Shown: positions 34,662 through 42,028 of the stretch, piece after piece | How the letters are laid out: each line of letters opens with the position of its first letter | How positions within the stretch are numbered: the stretch's first letter is position 1 | DNA from: Thermococcus camini | GTDB taxonomy: Archaea; Methanobacteriota_B; Thermococci; Thermococcales; Thermococcaceae | Direction of reading: 5' to 3' | Length of the DNA stretch: 64,000 bases | Assembly (NCBI RefSeq): GCF_904067545.1 | Contig: NZ_LR881183.1 | Location: 248,001 to 312,000, forward strand | The notes under the pieces: generated by a model | The model's database searches: none | The model's input: only the letters and a program-made list of their open reading frames with translations | What the model was told of the DNA's origin: nothing | Position numbers and translations under genes: made by a program

Positions 34662-34792
34662 GGGGAAAGTAAACTCACTCAAACAAGGTAACTTGAACAA
34701 GGAATTGCCTCATTAAACTCCCACTCAAAAAGACAAGTCCTCTCAAAAGAGCACCAACCTTCCGCCAGCGCTTTCGTCAGAAAGGGCTGTTA

Positions 34793-34870
34793 TGGTGGGG
34801 CCGCCGAGATTCGAACTCGGGTCCCCGGCTCCCGAAGCCGGAAGGATAGGCCAAGCTACCCCACGGCCCC
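34793..34870 (-). tRNA. tRNA-Pro (CGG)
   Basis: On the minus strand GGGGCCG pairs with CGGCCCC, followed by A and an encoded CCA. The anticodon stem CCGGC/GCCGG encloses loop TTCGGGA, giving anticodon CGG. The T-arm is CCGAG-TTCGAAT-CTCGG. No intron. The TATA element at 34900-34909 lies upstream. Confidence 0.94.
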
Positions 34871-34899
34871 ACTGCCCGCTGTTAAGGGACTTTGAAAGA

Positions 34900-34909
34900 C
34901 TTATAAAGT
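34900..34909. promoter_or_regulatory. Near-symmetric TATA element between tRNA-Pro and the glycosyltransferase gene
   Basis: CTTATAAAGT reads as a TATA box on both strands. It lies about 33 bases from the tRNA-Pro 5' end and about 40 from the GTG start of the glycosyltransferase, distances suited to both. No second TATA element is seen in the 75-base gap. Confidence 0.55.
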
Positions 34910-34945
34910 TTACGGATTTATTCAGGTGCACCGGAGGGAAGGACA

Positions 34946-36004
34946 GTGAAGGTTTCTGTAATCATCCCAACATACAATGAGAGGGACAACCTGGAGGAGC
35001 TCTTTGAGCGGATAGACGGGGCTCTAAAGGGTTATGACTACGAAATCGTCGTCGTCGATGATGATTCCCCCGATGGGACCTGGGAGTTCGCCAGGAGCCT
35101 GGCGGGGGAGTACCCTGTGAAAGTTATCCGCAGGACTGAGGAAAAAGGGCTCTCCTCTGCGGTCATCAGGGGTTTCAAAGAAGCCGCCGGCACCGTCTTT
35201 GTCGTTATGGACGCCGATCTGCAGCACCCCCCAGAGGTTGTTCCTGAACTCCTGAACGCCATTGAAAAAGGCGCCGACATTGCCATAGCGAGCAGGTACG
35301 TTCCCGGCGGGGGTGTTAAGAACTGGTACTGGTACAGAAAGCTCATATCGAAGGGCGCGATAATGATAGGCCGCCTGGCGCTTCCAAAGATACGGGACGT
35401 CAAGGATCCTGTGAGCGGCTTTTTTGCCCTCCGGAGGGATGTTGTTGAAGGAGCCAAGCTCAACCCGATAGGCTTCAAAATACTCATGGAAATTCTCATA
35501 AAGGGCAGATACAAGGAAGTCACGGAGGTTCCCTTCACCTTCGGCCTGAGGCACGCCGGCGAGAGCAAACTGGGAACGAAGACCATGGTGAACTACCTCA
35601 AGCATGTTTACAGGCTCATGCGCTGGGAGGGCGAGCTTGACAGGCTCATCAAGTTCACCCTCGTCGGCCTCTCGGGCGTCGTGGTGAACGAGGGCTTTCT
35701 GTGGGCCTTTGTGAACTTCCTTGGCTGGGACAAGATACTCGCCAACATCCCGGCGACCGAGCTGGCGATACTCAACAACTTCACCTGGAACGACCTCTGG
35801 ACTTTCAGGGACCTCCAGAGAAAGCCCCTCTGGAAGCGCATTGCCACCTTCCACGTCGCCGCCCTCACAGGAGCGCTCGTCCAGTGGGTTATCTACGTGG
35901 GTCTTGTCTATCTCGGCATGAACTACCTCGTCGCAAACCTCATCGGTATAGTGGTTTCCTTCGTCGTCCGCTTCCTCGTTAACCGGCACGTCACGTGGGG
36001 ATGA
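34946..36004 (+). CDS. Dolichol-phosphate mannosyltransferase with GtrA-type membrane domain
   Basis: Transfers mannose from GDP-mannose to dolichol phosphate, supplying lipid-linked sugar for glycosylation at the outer face of the membrane. It has 352 residues, like the structurally studied Pyrococcus enzyme. The GT2 catalytic domain (1-225) has SVIIPTYNERDNLEEL, VVVDDDSPDGTWE, VMDADLQHPPEVVPELL (metal-binding DAD) and HAGESKLG. The C-terminal GtrA-like part has four membrane helices (about 230-345), for example FTLVGLSGVVVNEGFLWAF and LVANLIGIVVSFVVRFLVN. The start is GTG 34946 after GGAGGGAAGGACA; an upstream ATG is not available in frame. Confidence 0.93.
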   Translation: MKVSVIIPTYNERDNLEELFERIDGALKGYDYEIVVVDDDSPDGTWEFARSLAGEYPVKVIRRTEEKGLSSAVIRGFKEAAGTVFVVMDADLQHPPEVVPELLNAIEKGADIAIASRYVPGGGVKNWYWYRKLISKGAIMIGRLALPKIRDVKDPVSGFFALRRDVVEGAKLNPIGFKILMEILIKGRYKEVTEVPFTFGLRHAGESKLGTKTMVNYLKHVYRLMRWEGELDRLIKFTLVGLSGVVVNEGFLWAFVNFLGWDKILANIPATELAILNNFTWNDLWTFRDLQRKPLWKRIATFHVAALTGALVQWVIYVGLVYLGMNYLVANLIGIVVSFVVRFLVNRHVTWG

Positions 36005-36126
36005 TCCTGGTGGGATTTGGGCACCCTTTCTGTTCATTTGAATTTCTGAATGATGCGAAAGTAATTTATTGACTTGACATGCTGTTATACTTGTTAGGGG
36101 CATCTCTGCTCCATCAGTCCGCTTAA

Positions 36127-36137
36127 CTTTAAATACA
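36127..36137 (+). promoter_or_regulatory. TATA box for the KaiC-like operon
   Basis: CTTTAAATACA lies about 35 bases before ATG 36166; predicted start near 36157, just ahead of the GGGGGGAAAG ribosome binding site. Confidence 0.6.
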
Positions 36138-36165
36138 ATGGCGATGGAATACTGGGGGGAAAGCT

Positions 36166-36879
36166 ATGTACGTTGGGGAGTTCCTCAAGAGCCTCGACAG
36201 GACATCCACCGGTGTCGCGGGGCTTGACAATCTTATCGGGGGAGGTTTTGTTCCGGGCAGGGTTTATCTCGTCGTTGGCCCTCCCGGAAGCGGTAAGACG
36301 ACCCTTGGGGTTCAGTTTCTGGTCGAGGGTGCAAGAAACGATGAGAAGGGAGTGTACATCTCAATAGTCCAGCATCCCAGAATAGTCACGCAGGACATGC
36401 TCCGCTACAACTTCGGTCTTCTGGCCCACGTGCAGGCAAAGAGGATAGTACTCCACGACCTGGGTGAGGCGATATTCGGAGCGGGCAGGAGATTTTCCTG
36501 GAACGAGATCCTTGAGATGCTCCTCCACATAATCAAAGCGGAGAACGCCAGCCGCGTTGTGATCGATTCATTTACCTCCTTGGAGTACGCAGTGGTCGAT
36601 CCGGAGAATAAAAGAATGGCCGTTGGAAGGTTCATCAGAAAGCTCCACGACATGGGGGTCACCTGTGTGATAATCTCCGAGATGCTCAGTTCGGAGGCCT
36701 ATACTGACGAGTACTACCTGGCCGATGGGGTCATTGTAATGCACCACTTCATGAGGAACTATCAGATGGTTCGCGCGATCCAGGTTCTCAAGATGCACGG
36801 CGTCCCCCACGACAGCAACCTCAAGAAGATACGCTTCACGGATGAGGGGCTTGTGGTTTACCCTGAGGCCCCGTTCTGA
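36166..36879 (+). CDS. KaiC-like RecA-superfamily ATPase (single domain)
   Basis: A 237-residue KaiC/RadA-superfamily ATPase. STGVAGLDNLIGGGFVPGRV is the KaiC-type entry; VVGPPGSGKTTLGVQFL is Walker A; RVVIDSFTSLEYAV is Walker B; GVTCVIISEM and YYLADGVIVMHHF follow as in the family. A single domain like this often acts as a regulatory or assembly ATPase in archaea (the archaellum factor FlaH is one relative), but no archaellum genes are near. It is the first gene of a three-gene operon with a small unknown protein and an M28-type peptidase, so the function may be linked to them. Confidence 0.86.
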   Translation: MYVGEFLKSLDRTSTGVAGLDNLIGGGFVPGRVYLVVGPPGSGKTTLGVQFLVEGARNDEKGVYISIVQHPRIVTQDMLRYNFGLLAHVQAKRIVLHDLGEAIFGAGRRFSWNEILEMLLHIIKAENASRVVIDSFTSLEYAVVDPENKRMAVGRFIRKLHDMGVTCVIISEMLSSEAYTDEYYLADGVIVMHHFMRNYQMVRAIQVLKMHGVPHDSNLKKIRFTDEGLVVYPEAPF

Positions 36880-36889
36880 GGTGTCTGAG

Positions 36890-37303
36890 ATGGAAGATGA
36901 GATCCGGCGGCTCGTCAGAAGGGCCTATGAGTTCGGCTACTTCGTCGGCTACAAAGGGCACAGCGAATGGGCCGAATGGGTGAGGAAGCGGCGGGACGAG
37001 CTCTATAAGGCAGCCGGTGATCTCGGTGCCTACGAGGCAGTTAGGGATGCCTACCTCCGGGGGAGAACTGCCGGCGCCAAGAAGCGCGAGGAGGATATTA
37101 GACGGGGCCTTCTCGTGGCGGGCGGCCGGGAGGGCTCCACACAGGAAGAGGTACCGCCCGGAGAAATGGGGGAGGAGTCCGCCGTGGAGGTTGAATTCAC
37201 AAGGTTTGTTGAAACCGTTGGACTCCTCATGCCCCCAGACCTGCTTGACAGCCTGAGGCTCATGAGGCCTCCCAGGATGCTCCATCTGGGTGATAAGGAA
37301 TGA
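36890..37303 (+). CDS. Helical protein of unknown function, KaiC operon
   Basis: A 137-residue soluble, highly charged, helical protein: EIRRLVRRAYEFGYFVGYKG, WAEWVRKRRDELYKAAGDLG and YEAVRDAYLRGRTAGAKKRE, then an acidic linker and VGLLMPPDLLDSLRLMRPPR. I do not recognise a family. ATG 36890 has GAGGTG six bases upstream and lies ten bases after the KaiC-like stop. Its end overlaps the peptidase ATG. A partner or adaptor of the ATPase is the simplest reading (inference). Confidence 0.72.
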   Translation: MEDEIRRLVRRAYEFGYFVGYKGHSEWAEWVRKRRDELYKAAGDLGAYEAVRDAYLRGRTAGAKKREEDIRRGLLVAGGREGSTQEEVPPGEMGEESAVEVEFTRFVETVGLLMPPDLLDSLRLMRPPRMLHLGDKE

Positions 37304-38988
37304 GACGTTTCCTGAAGGAAGCCGAGGTTTTTGATCCGAACAACGTGCTGCACTACATCGCTGAGATAAGCCAGTTCCACCGCATACAGGGCTCGAAGGA
37401 GCTCCCCGAGGCGGTCCGCTTCATACTGGAGGAGCTCCGCATCTGGGGGATCGGCGCTAACCTCTACGAGGAGACCTACGACGGGAAAAGCCTGTACCTG
37501 ACGCTCAAGTCGCCGATAGCCTGGGACTTGGTTCACGGAAAGGTCGAGGTTCTTGGTAAAACACTGACCACCGCTTTAAGCCCCCTTGTGGTCATGGCCC
37601 ACTCCCCAAGCGGGAGTGCTGAGGGGGAGGTCGTTCACGTTGCCCGGGAGGAGGACTGGGAAAAAGCACGGGGCAGGATAGTCCTTGCTGGACGCGAGTG
37701 GAGGAAAGCATACCTCAGGGCCAACGAGATGGGGGCGGTCGGCTTCATGGCCTACCGTGAGAGCACCGGGGAGGAGGTGCCCTACATAGGGCTCTTCCTC
37801 ACAAAGGACGACCTTGAATGGGCCAGGATTCCCGCGGTGGCCGTCCCAGAGACCCTGGCCAGGAAAATCATTGGAAAGCTGAACTCGGGGGAGAGCGTGA
37901 GTGCGAGGATTGAGGTTGAGACGGTGATAAACGAGCGCCAGGTTCTTCCGATTCTCTACGCTGAGGTGGGTAAACCCCCGTTCCTTCTGCTCACCGCCCA
38001 CATCTGCCATCCGAAGCCTGGAGCTAACGACAACGCGAGTGGAAGTGCGATGCTGATGGAGCTGGCGCGCGTTCTGTCCCGTCTCTACGACGATTCGTTC
38101 CGCTTTGGCTTCGCGTTTCTCTGGGTTCCCGAATACTACGGAACGCAGGCCTTCATCGAGCGCCACGTCGAGCTTGAGAAGTACTATGCGGCCATAAACC
38201 TTGACATGGTGGCGGGCAGTCCGGACAGGGCCGGCTCGACGATAATGCTGGTGAGAACGCCCGCCTCCCGCTTCTCGGTGGTCTCGGGGATCCTCGAATA
38301 CTACCTCGACCTGGCGAACGGGGCCGGAAAAAGCTTCTCCGGGAGCCCCCTGCCCAGGCTCAGAGTGAAGAGCTTCCCGTACGAGATGGGCAGCGACCAC
38401 GATGTCTTCAACTTCTTCGGAATCCCCACTGTAATGCCCATAACCTGGCCGGACCGCTTCTACCACTCCAGCGGCGACACCATCGACAAGGTGGGCAGGG
38501 AGAGTGTTGAGGTCATTGGAAGGGCCGTCCTCGCGACCGCCCTGGCCCTTGCGAAGGGTGATGGGCAGGAGCTCCAGCGCTTTGCCCGTGGATACGCGAT
38601 GAAATACCTCGGTGAGCTATCGAGGGAGAGAAAAACGGACGAGGTTGAGCGCCTTGTGATGACGGGCCTCGCCAGGGACTCACGTTTCCTGGGCATTGAG
38701 AGCGGCCACAGGTTTGAGCCGGAGCCCTGGCTGCGGTGGAAGGTCAGGGGCTTACTGTCGGAGCGCCTCATAAGGGAGGCAGATGAAAAGCTCGCCGAGG
38801 AGTTCGGTTCGCTGACCCGGGACCGGCGGGTTCTGGTGCATCTCCATGAACTGCTGATGCTCGCGGAACTCCTTCCCATGGAGCGGGCCTTTAAGGCGCT
38901 CGGGGAAGAGTACGGGGAAATCGATGAAGAAAAGCTGGAAAGGCTTGTGGGAATCCTGGAGGCCCTGGGAATCGTGGAGCGGGCTTAA
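37300..38988 (+). CDS. M28-type metallopeptidase with PA domain (DUF4910-like)
   Basis: A 562-residue zinc aminopeptidase-like protein without a signal peptide, so cytoplasmic. A PA domain (about 95-190; VVMAHSPSGSAEGEVVHVA) is inserted before the M28 core. The five expected metal-site residues are visible: LLTAHICHPKPGANDNASG (His, Asp), WVPEYYGTQAF (Glu pair), AAINLDMVAGS (Asp) and FYHSSGDTID (His). The last 120 residues are helical (DEVERLVMTGLARDSRFLG) and may form a winged-helix-like extra domain. ATG 37300 overlaps the preceding stop. Substrate unknown; co-expression with the KaiC-like ATPase is unusual. The 3' end overlaps the convergent regulator gene by four bases. Confidence 0.84.
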   Translation: MRRFLKEAEVFDPNNVLHYIAEISQFHRIQGSKELPEAVRFILEELRIWGIGANLYEETYDGKSLYLTLKSPIAWDLVHGKVEVLGKTLTTALSPLVVMAHSPSGSAEGEVVHVAREEDWEKARGRIVLAGREWRKAYLRANEMGAVGFMAYRESTGEEVPYIGLFLTKDDLEWARIPAVAVPETLARKIIGKLNSGESVSARIEVETVINERQVLPILYAEVGKPPFLLLTAHICHPKPGANDNASGSAMLMELARVLSRLYDDSFRFGFAFLWVPEYYGTQAFIERHVELEKYYAAINLDMVAGSPDRAGSTIMLVRTPASRFSVVSGILEYYLDLANGAGKSFSGSPLPRLRVKSFPYEMGSDHDVFNFFGIPTVMPITWPDRFYHSSGDTIDKVGRESVEVIGRAVLATALALAKGDGQELQRFARGYAMKYLGELSRERKTDEVERLVMTGLARDSRFLGIESGHRFEPEPWLRWKVRGLLSERLIREADEKLAEEFGSLTRDRRVLVHLHELLMLAELLPMERAFKALGEEYGEIDEEKLERLVGILEALGIVERA

Positions 38989-39329
38989 TTCCTGCTGGAT
39001 TTGGAGCCGCTTTTCAGCTCCTGCTCCAGCTCGTTTATTCTCTTTACAAGGCTCTGCTTGATGTTTTCAAGAACTTCGCTAGGAGAAACGGCGCTGTACG
39101 TGTAGCCGAGCCAGCCCTGCTCGATTAGGGTTCTCCTCAGAATGCCCCTCCTGTAGAGGCTGAGCACGTGCTCCCTGACCGAGCGTTCGCTTATCCCGAG
39201 CTCCCTCTGTATCTCTGTTATCCTCATCGGCTCCTTCTTGTCAAGCAGAAGCCGATAAATCCTCAGCTCGGTCTTTTTGACCCCCAGGGAACGAAGCAGC
39301 GCCTCAAGCTTTTCGTAGACATCACTCAT
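38985..39329 (-). CDS. TrmB-like winged-helix transcription regulator
   Basis: A 114-residue DNA-binding protein. KLEALLRSLGVKKTELRIYR and ITEIQRELGISERSVREHVL (recognition helix) then LYRRGILRRTLIEQGWLGY (wing) match the DNA-binding half of TrmB-type regulators; a short coiled-coil tail (NIKQSLVKRINELEQELKSG) would dimerise it. The sugar-binding half of TrmB is absent. ATG 39329 follows GGTGAGCGGG; an in-frame upstream start at 39359 is less likely. Target unknown. Confidence 0.8.
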   Translation of the reverse strand: MSDVYEKLEALLRSLGVKKTELRIYRLLLDKKEPMRITEIQRELGISERSVREHVLSLYRRGILRRTLIEQGWLGYTYSAVSPSEVLENIKQSLVKRINELEQELKSGSKSSRN

Positions 39330-39383
39330 CCCGCTCACCTGATACCCCCATTTTCCCACCTATGAAAGATTATTTTCATACGG

Positions 39384-39393
39384 GTTATAAACT
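39384..39393 (-). promoter_or_regulatory. TATA box for the TrmB-like gene
   Basis: GTTTATAACC on the minus strand predicts a start near 39363 and a leader of about 35 bases before ATG 39329. Confidence 0.6.
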
Positions 39394-39454
39394 TTGCCCG
39401 CAGTGTTTGGAACCATTCCGTTTTCCCATGAATCCTCGTCGGGGAAAATGCCGG

Positions 39455-40105
39455 TCATCGGAGGTTCACCCTGCCCAGGTAAATTCCCTCCGGGAGGAAC
39501 AGCTCCACCGAGCCAACCCCTTTCAGAAACGGCACCATTCTTATTCCGTCCACCACGTTAAAGCCCTCTATGAACGGGTTTATTGTTGGCAGTATGAGGA
39601 ACCTTCCGGAGCGGACGAAGACCTTCACCTTCCTCGAAACGCCGCCCCTTTTGAGGGTGTACGCGGGATGGATGTGGCCCAGGTAAGCTTCCTCGAACTC
39701 CAGCCCGGGCAGGCCGGTATGGCCGTGGAGGAAGAGCCTGTCGTCCACCAGCAGGTGGTCGGTCACCTCGACGTGGGGGAACTTCCCGGCGACCTCCTCT
39801 ATCCTCCCGTCATGGTTTCCCTTCGTTACTGCCGTTGGGATCCCCCTGAGGCTCGAGAAAAAGCCCATAATGAGGCGTTTCATCGTGAAGCTCAGCCCTA
39901 TCGGCTCCTTCAGGTCGCCGAGGAGGATGAGGAAGTCAGGATCCATTCCGGCGATGAACTCCGCCAGGTGCTCCTCGAAGCGTGTTCTTACCCTCAGCCC
40001 GCGCGACAGCTCGAAACCTATATGTGGGTCTGCAATAAGAAGCGTCCTCCCGCGGGAGGTCTCAATCTCCAGTGAGAGGCTCTCGAAGTCCTTAAAAGAA
40101 TTCAT
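39455..40105 (-). CDS. Metallophosphoesterase (archaeal SbcD/Mre11-related phosphoesterase)
   Basis: A 216-residue calcineurin-like phosphoesterase of the small archaeal SbcD-related type. Metal-site motifs: LIADPHIGFE (Asp-His), LILLGDLKEP (Gly-Asp), TKGNHDGR (Gly-Asn-His-Asp), LHGHTG and LGHIHPAYT. Substrate is not known from sequence. ATG 40105 follows GGTGGTTCC; the longer frame to 40234 runs through the L41e gene. It starts 35 bases after the L41e stop and is probably co-transcribed with it. Confidence 0.87.
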   Translation of the reverse strand: MNSFKDFESLSLEIETSRGRTLLIADPHIGFELSRGLRVRTRFEEHLAEFIAGMDPDFLILLGDLKEPIGLSFTMKRLIMGFFSSLRGIPTAVTKGNHDGRIEEVAGKFPHVEVTDHLLVDDRLFLHGHTGLPGLEFEEAYLGHIHPAYTLKRGGVSRKVKVFVRSGRFLILPTINPFIEGFNVVDGIRMVPFLKGVGSVELFLPEGIYLGRVNLR

Positions 40106-40140
40106 GGAACCACCGAAAACGGTGGAGAAAAGGAGGAGCA

Positions 40141-40254
40141 TCAGATGAGTCCGCGCTCCTTCCTGCGCTGCCTCTTGAGTCTCCTGACCCTCTTCTTGAT
40201 CCACTTCCATCTCATTCTTCCCTTCTTCTTCCACTTCCTCGGGCGCCTCTTCAT
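40141..40254 (-). CDS. rpl41e: 50S ribosomal protein L41e
   Basis: A 37-residue extremely basic protein: [18 protein letters not shown] followed by [19 protein letters not shown], the archaeal L41e pattern. It has an ATG start at 40254 with GGGGTGAT upstream. The ribosome binding site is part of an inverted repeat (40263-40283). The gene is far below usual gene-finder limits, but the match is clear, and the phosphoesterase gene follows 35 bases on. Confidence 0.9.
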   Translation of the reverse strand: MKRRPRKWKKKGRMRWKWIKKRVRRLKRQRRKERGLI

Positions 40255-40262
40255 GATCATCA

Positions 40263-40283
40263 CCCCTGAGTTTCTCTCAGGGG
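40263..40283 (-). promoter_or_regulatory. Inverted repeat over the L41e transcript start and ribosome binding site
   Basis: CCCCTGAG-AGAAA-CTCAGGGG (minus strand) is a perfect 8-base inverted repeat. Its 3' arm supplies the GGGG of the GGGGTGAT ribosome binding site, and the predicted transcription start (near 40279, from the TATA element at 40300) falls inside it. It could be an RNA hairpin that hides the ribosome binding site or a DNA operator. Confidence 0.55.
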
Positions 40284-40299
40284 TTAGCTCCGGAGGTTC

Positions 40300-40309
40300 C
40301 TTTTTAAGC
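40300..40309 (-). promoter_or_regulatory. TATA box for rpl41e
   Basis: AGCTTAAAAA on the minus strand, 46-55 bases before ATG 40254. Confidence 0.55.
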
Positions 40310-40609
40310 TTTTCCTTGGGAAAGGGCCGGTACTTTTCGTACGGCTAAAAAGGTTCATGGACACCCGCAAGCGGGGAAAACGGCACGGGAGAGCGGGTTT
40401 CCAGTTCTTCAATTTCTCGCCGGCTTGTGTCCTTGTTATGGCAAGTAGGGAGTCTAAAATGGGCATTGGCATGTATGCGTTGCTTCCGATATTGCAATCA
40501 TATTTTGGTGCTGTTTTGGATGTTTAATACTCTGTTTCTGCTGTATACTTCCTGGAAATTCCTCCGCTAACCTTATCAACTCTTCAGCCCAACACCGAAC
40601 GGTGATGGC
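40310..40609. other. Intergenic region between rpl41e and the nitrilase gene
   Basis: About 300 bases. The last 40 hold a TATA-like CCTTATCAAC (40571-40580) and the GGTGAT ribosome binding site of the nitrilase gene. The rest has no supported gene; a 62-codon minus-strand frame has no ribosome binding site and no recognisable product. Confidence 0.5.
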
Positions 40610-41404
40610 ATGAAGGTGGCTTACGTTCAGATGGAACCCGTTTTTCTTGAGCCTGAGGCGAACTATTCCAAGGCGGAGGAGCTGATACGTACCGCCGCCG
40701 ATGAAGGCGCGGAACTCATCGTCCTTCCGGAGCTCTTTGACACGGGCTACAACTTCAGAAGCAGGGAGGAAGTTCTGGAAGTCGCGGGTCAGATACCCGA
40801 CGGACCCACAACCCAGTTCCTCATGGAGCTCTCCAGAGAGCTCGGTGTCTTCATAGTCGCGGGAACCGCGGAGAAGGACGAGGGGGGAAGGCTGTACAAT
40901 TCCGCGGTCGTTACCGGCCCAATAGGTAGCGGCTACATAGGCAAATACCGCAAGGTTCACCTCTTCTACCGTGAGAAGCTATTCTTTGAACCGGGGGATC
41001 TGGGCTTCCATGTTTTCAACATCGGGATCGCAAAGGTCGGCGTCATGATATGCTTCGACTGGTTCTTCCCTGAAAGCGCGAGAACGCTCGCCCTCAAAGG
41101 GGCCGACATCATAGCCCATCCTAGCAACCTGGTGATGCCCTACGCCCCCAGGGCGATGCCGATCAGAGCTTTGGAGAACCGTGTCTACACGATAACCGCC
41201 AACAGGATCGGCGAGGAGTTTGGATTGAGGTTCATCGGTAAGAGCACGATAGCATCGCCGAGGGCCGAAGTGCTGGCGGTGGGGAGCGAGGATGAGGAGG
41301 AGGTGGCCGTTGTCGAGATAGACCTCGGGATGGCGAGAAACAAGAAGCTCAACGAGATGAACGACGTCTTCGGGGACAGGCGCCCCGAGCACTACGCCCT
41401 GTGA
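40610..41404 (+). CDS. Carbon-nitrogen hydrolase (nitrilase superfamily)
   Basis: A 264-residue nitrilase-superfamily enzyme, very close to the structurally known Pyrococcus horikoshii protein PH0642 and the P. abyssi nitrilase. The catalytic triad is Glu 41 (IVLPELFDTGYNF), Lys 115 (IGKYRKVHLFYREK) and Cys 148 (VGVMICFDWFFPE). RAMPIRALENRVYTITANR is also conserved. It hydrolyses small nitriles or amides in the cytoplasm; the natural substrate is unknown. ATG 40610 follows GGTGATGGC. Single gene. Confidence 0.93.
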   Translation: MKVAYVQMEPVFLEPEANYSKAEELIRTAADEGAELIVLPELFDTGYNFRSREEVLEVAGQIPDGPTTQFLMELSRELGVFIVAGTAEKDEGGRLYNSAVVTGPIGSGYIGKYRKVHLFYREKLFFEPGDLGFHVFNIGIAKVGVMICFDWFFPESARTLALKGADIIAHPSNLVMPYAPRAMPIRALENRVYTITANRIGEEFGLRFIGKSTIASPRAEVLAVGSEDEEEVAVVEIDLGMARNKKLNEMNDVFGDRRPEHYAL

Positions 41405-41607
41405 TTGGGTCTCCCTATTTCTCTTTATGTTTGTATGCTGCATCATCGTACTGTCATGGTCACAAAAACCCCATTCCTTTGGAAAGTGACCAATACCACT
41501 GTTGGCTGGTTCCAGATTTTCCAGTGGTGGAGCGGTGTATGTTGGAGATTTTACATCAATGGGGCTCCGTGGGGGCTCCGCTTTCTGTTTAGGGATCGGT
41601 TTCGAAA

Positions 41608-41619
41608 GGGTTTTAAGAA
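41608..41619 (+). promoter_or_regulatory. TATA-like element for a leaderless gene
   Basis: GGGTTTTAAGAA lies about 25 bases before ATG 41639, so the transcript should begin close to the start codon. The 230 bases between the nitrilase stop and this point contain an AT-rich open frame without promoter or ribosome binding site and no recognisable gene. Confidence 0.45.
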
Positions 41620-41638
41620 TAAAAGCCGTAGAATGTTA

Positions 41639-42028
41639 ATGGTGACAAAAATCAGGGGTTACATCCTTTTGGGGGGTCTTCTGCTGGTAGCACTGGGCGT
41701 GGGCCTGGCCGCCAATGCCGCGGGTTTTCTGCCCAGCACATCGTATCAGAGGGGCTACTTTGGAGCGGGCGCCCTTCAGGCCGAGCTGCTTCCCGCGGGC
41801 TCCCACGTGACGGGGCACGTGAGGGCGGAGCACCCGTTCTCCGTCTACATCGTCACCTCTGAATCGGGCTACTTTGAGAACGTCACTTGCGGCAGCGTCA
41901 TCCTCCGGTGGGAGAACGTGACGGAGGTTAACCTGAACCTCCTCACCTCGGAGGGGGTCCAGTATCTCGTCGTAAAGAATGGGAACACGGGGCAGGAGAT
42001 AGAGATAGCGTTCAGCGCGGACCGCTGA
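41639..42028 (+). CDS. Small secreted or membrane-anchored protein of unknown function
   Basis: A 129-residue protein with a hydrophobic N-terminus (GYILLGGLLLVALGVGLAANA, about 8-28) and a beta-rich extracellular part with SYQRGYFGAGALQAELLPAG, PFSVYIVTSESGYFENV and an NVT site. No family is recognised. No ribosome binding site is visible; start ATG 41639 (or 41633) fits leaderless initiation from the TATA-like element at 41608. The frame is open far upstream, but that part looks non-coding. The 3' end overlaps the convergent methyltransferase gene by 17 bases. Confidence 0.62.
   Translation: MVTKIRGYILLGGLLLVALGVGLAANAAGFLPSTSYQRGYFGAGALQAELLPAGSHVTGHVRAEHPFSVYIVTSESGYFENVTCGSVILRWENVTEVNLNLLTSEGVQYLVVKNGNTGQEIEIAFSADR

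Larger units (their letters stand above)
34461..34792. other. Intergenic stretch with several inverted repeats, no gene
   Basis: About 330 bases between the small membrane protein gene and tRNA-Pro. It holds repeated AAACTTTG/CAAAGTTT words in both orientations and a GC-rich hairpin (listed separately). Open frames are short and unsupported. A dispersed Thermococcales intergenic repeat or the remains of a small mobile element is possible. Confidence 0.5.

Noticed and set aside
35024-36103. Open frame of about 359 codons antisense to the mannosyltransferase gene
   Set aside because: It lies wholly opposite a strongly recognised gene, lacks a ribosome binding site and promoter, and its composition reflects the complementary codon pattern.
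41405-41632. Upstream extension of the secreted-protein frame after the nitrilase gene
   Set aside because: The TATA-like element at 41608 and the hydrophobic signal both point to a start at 41639; the extension has no start signals.
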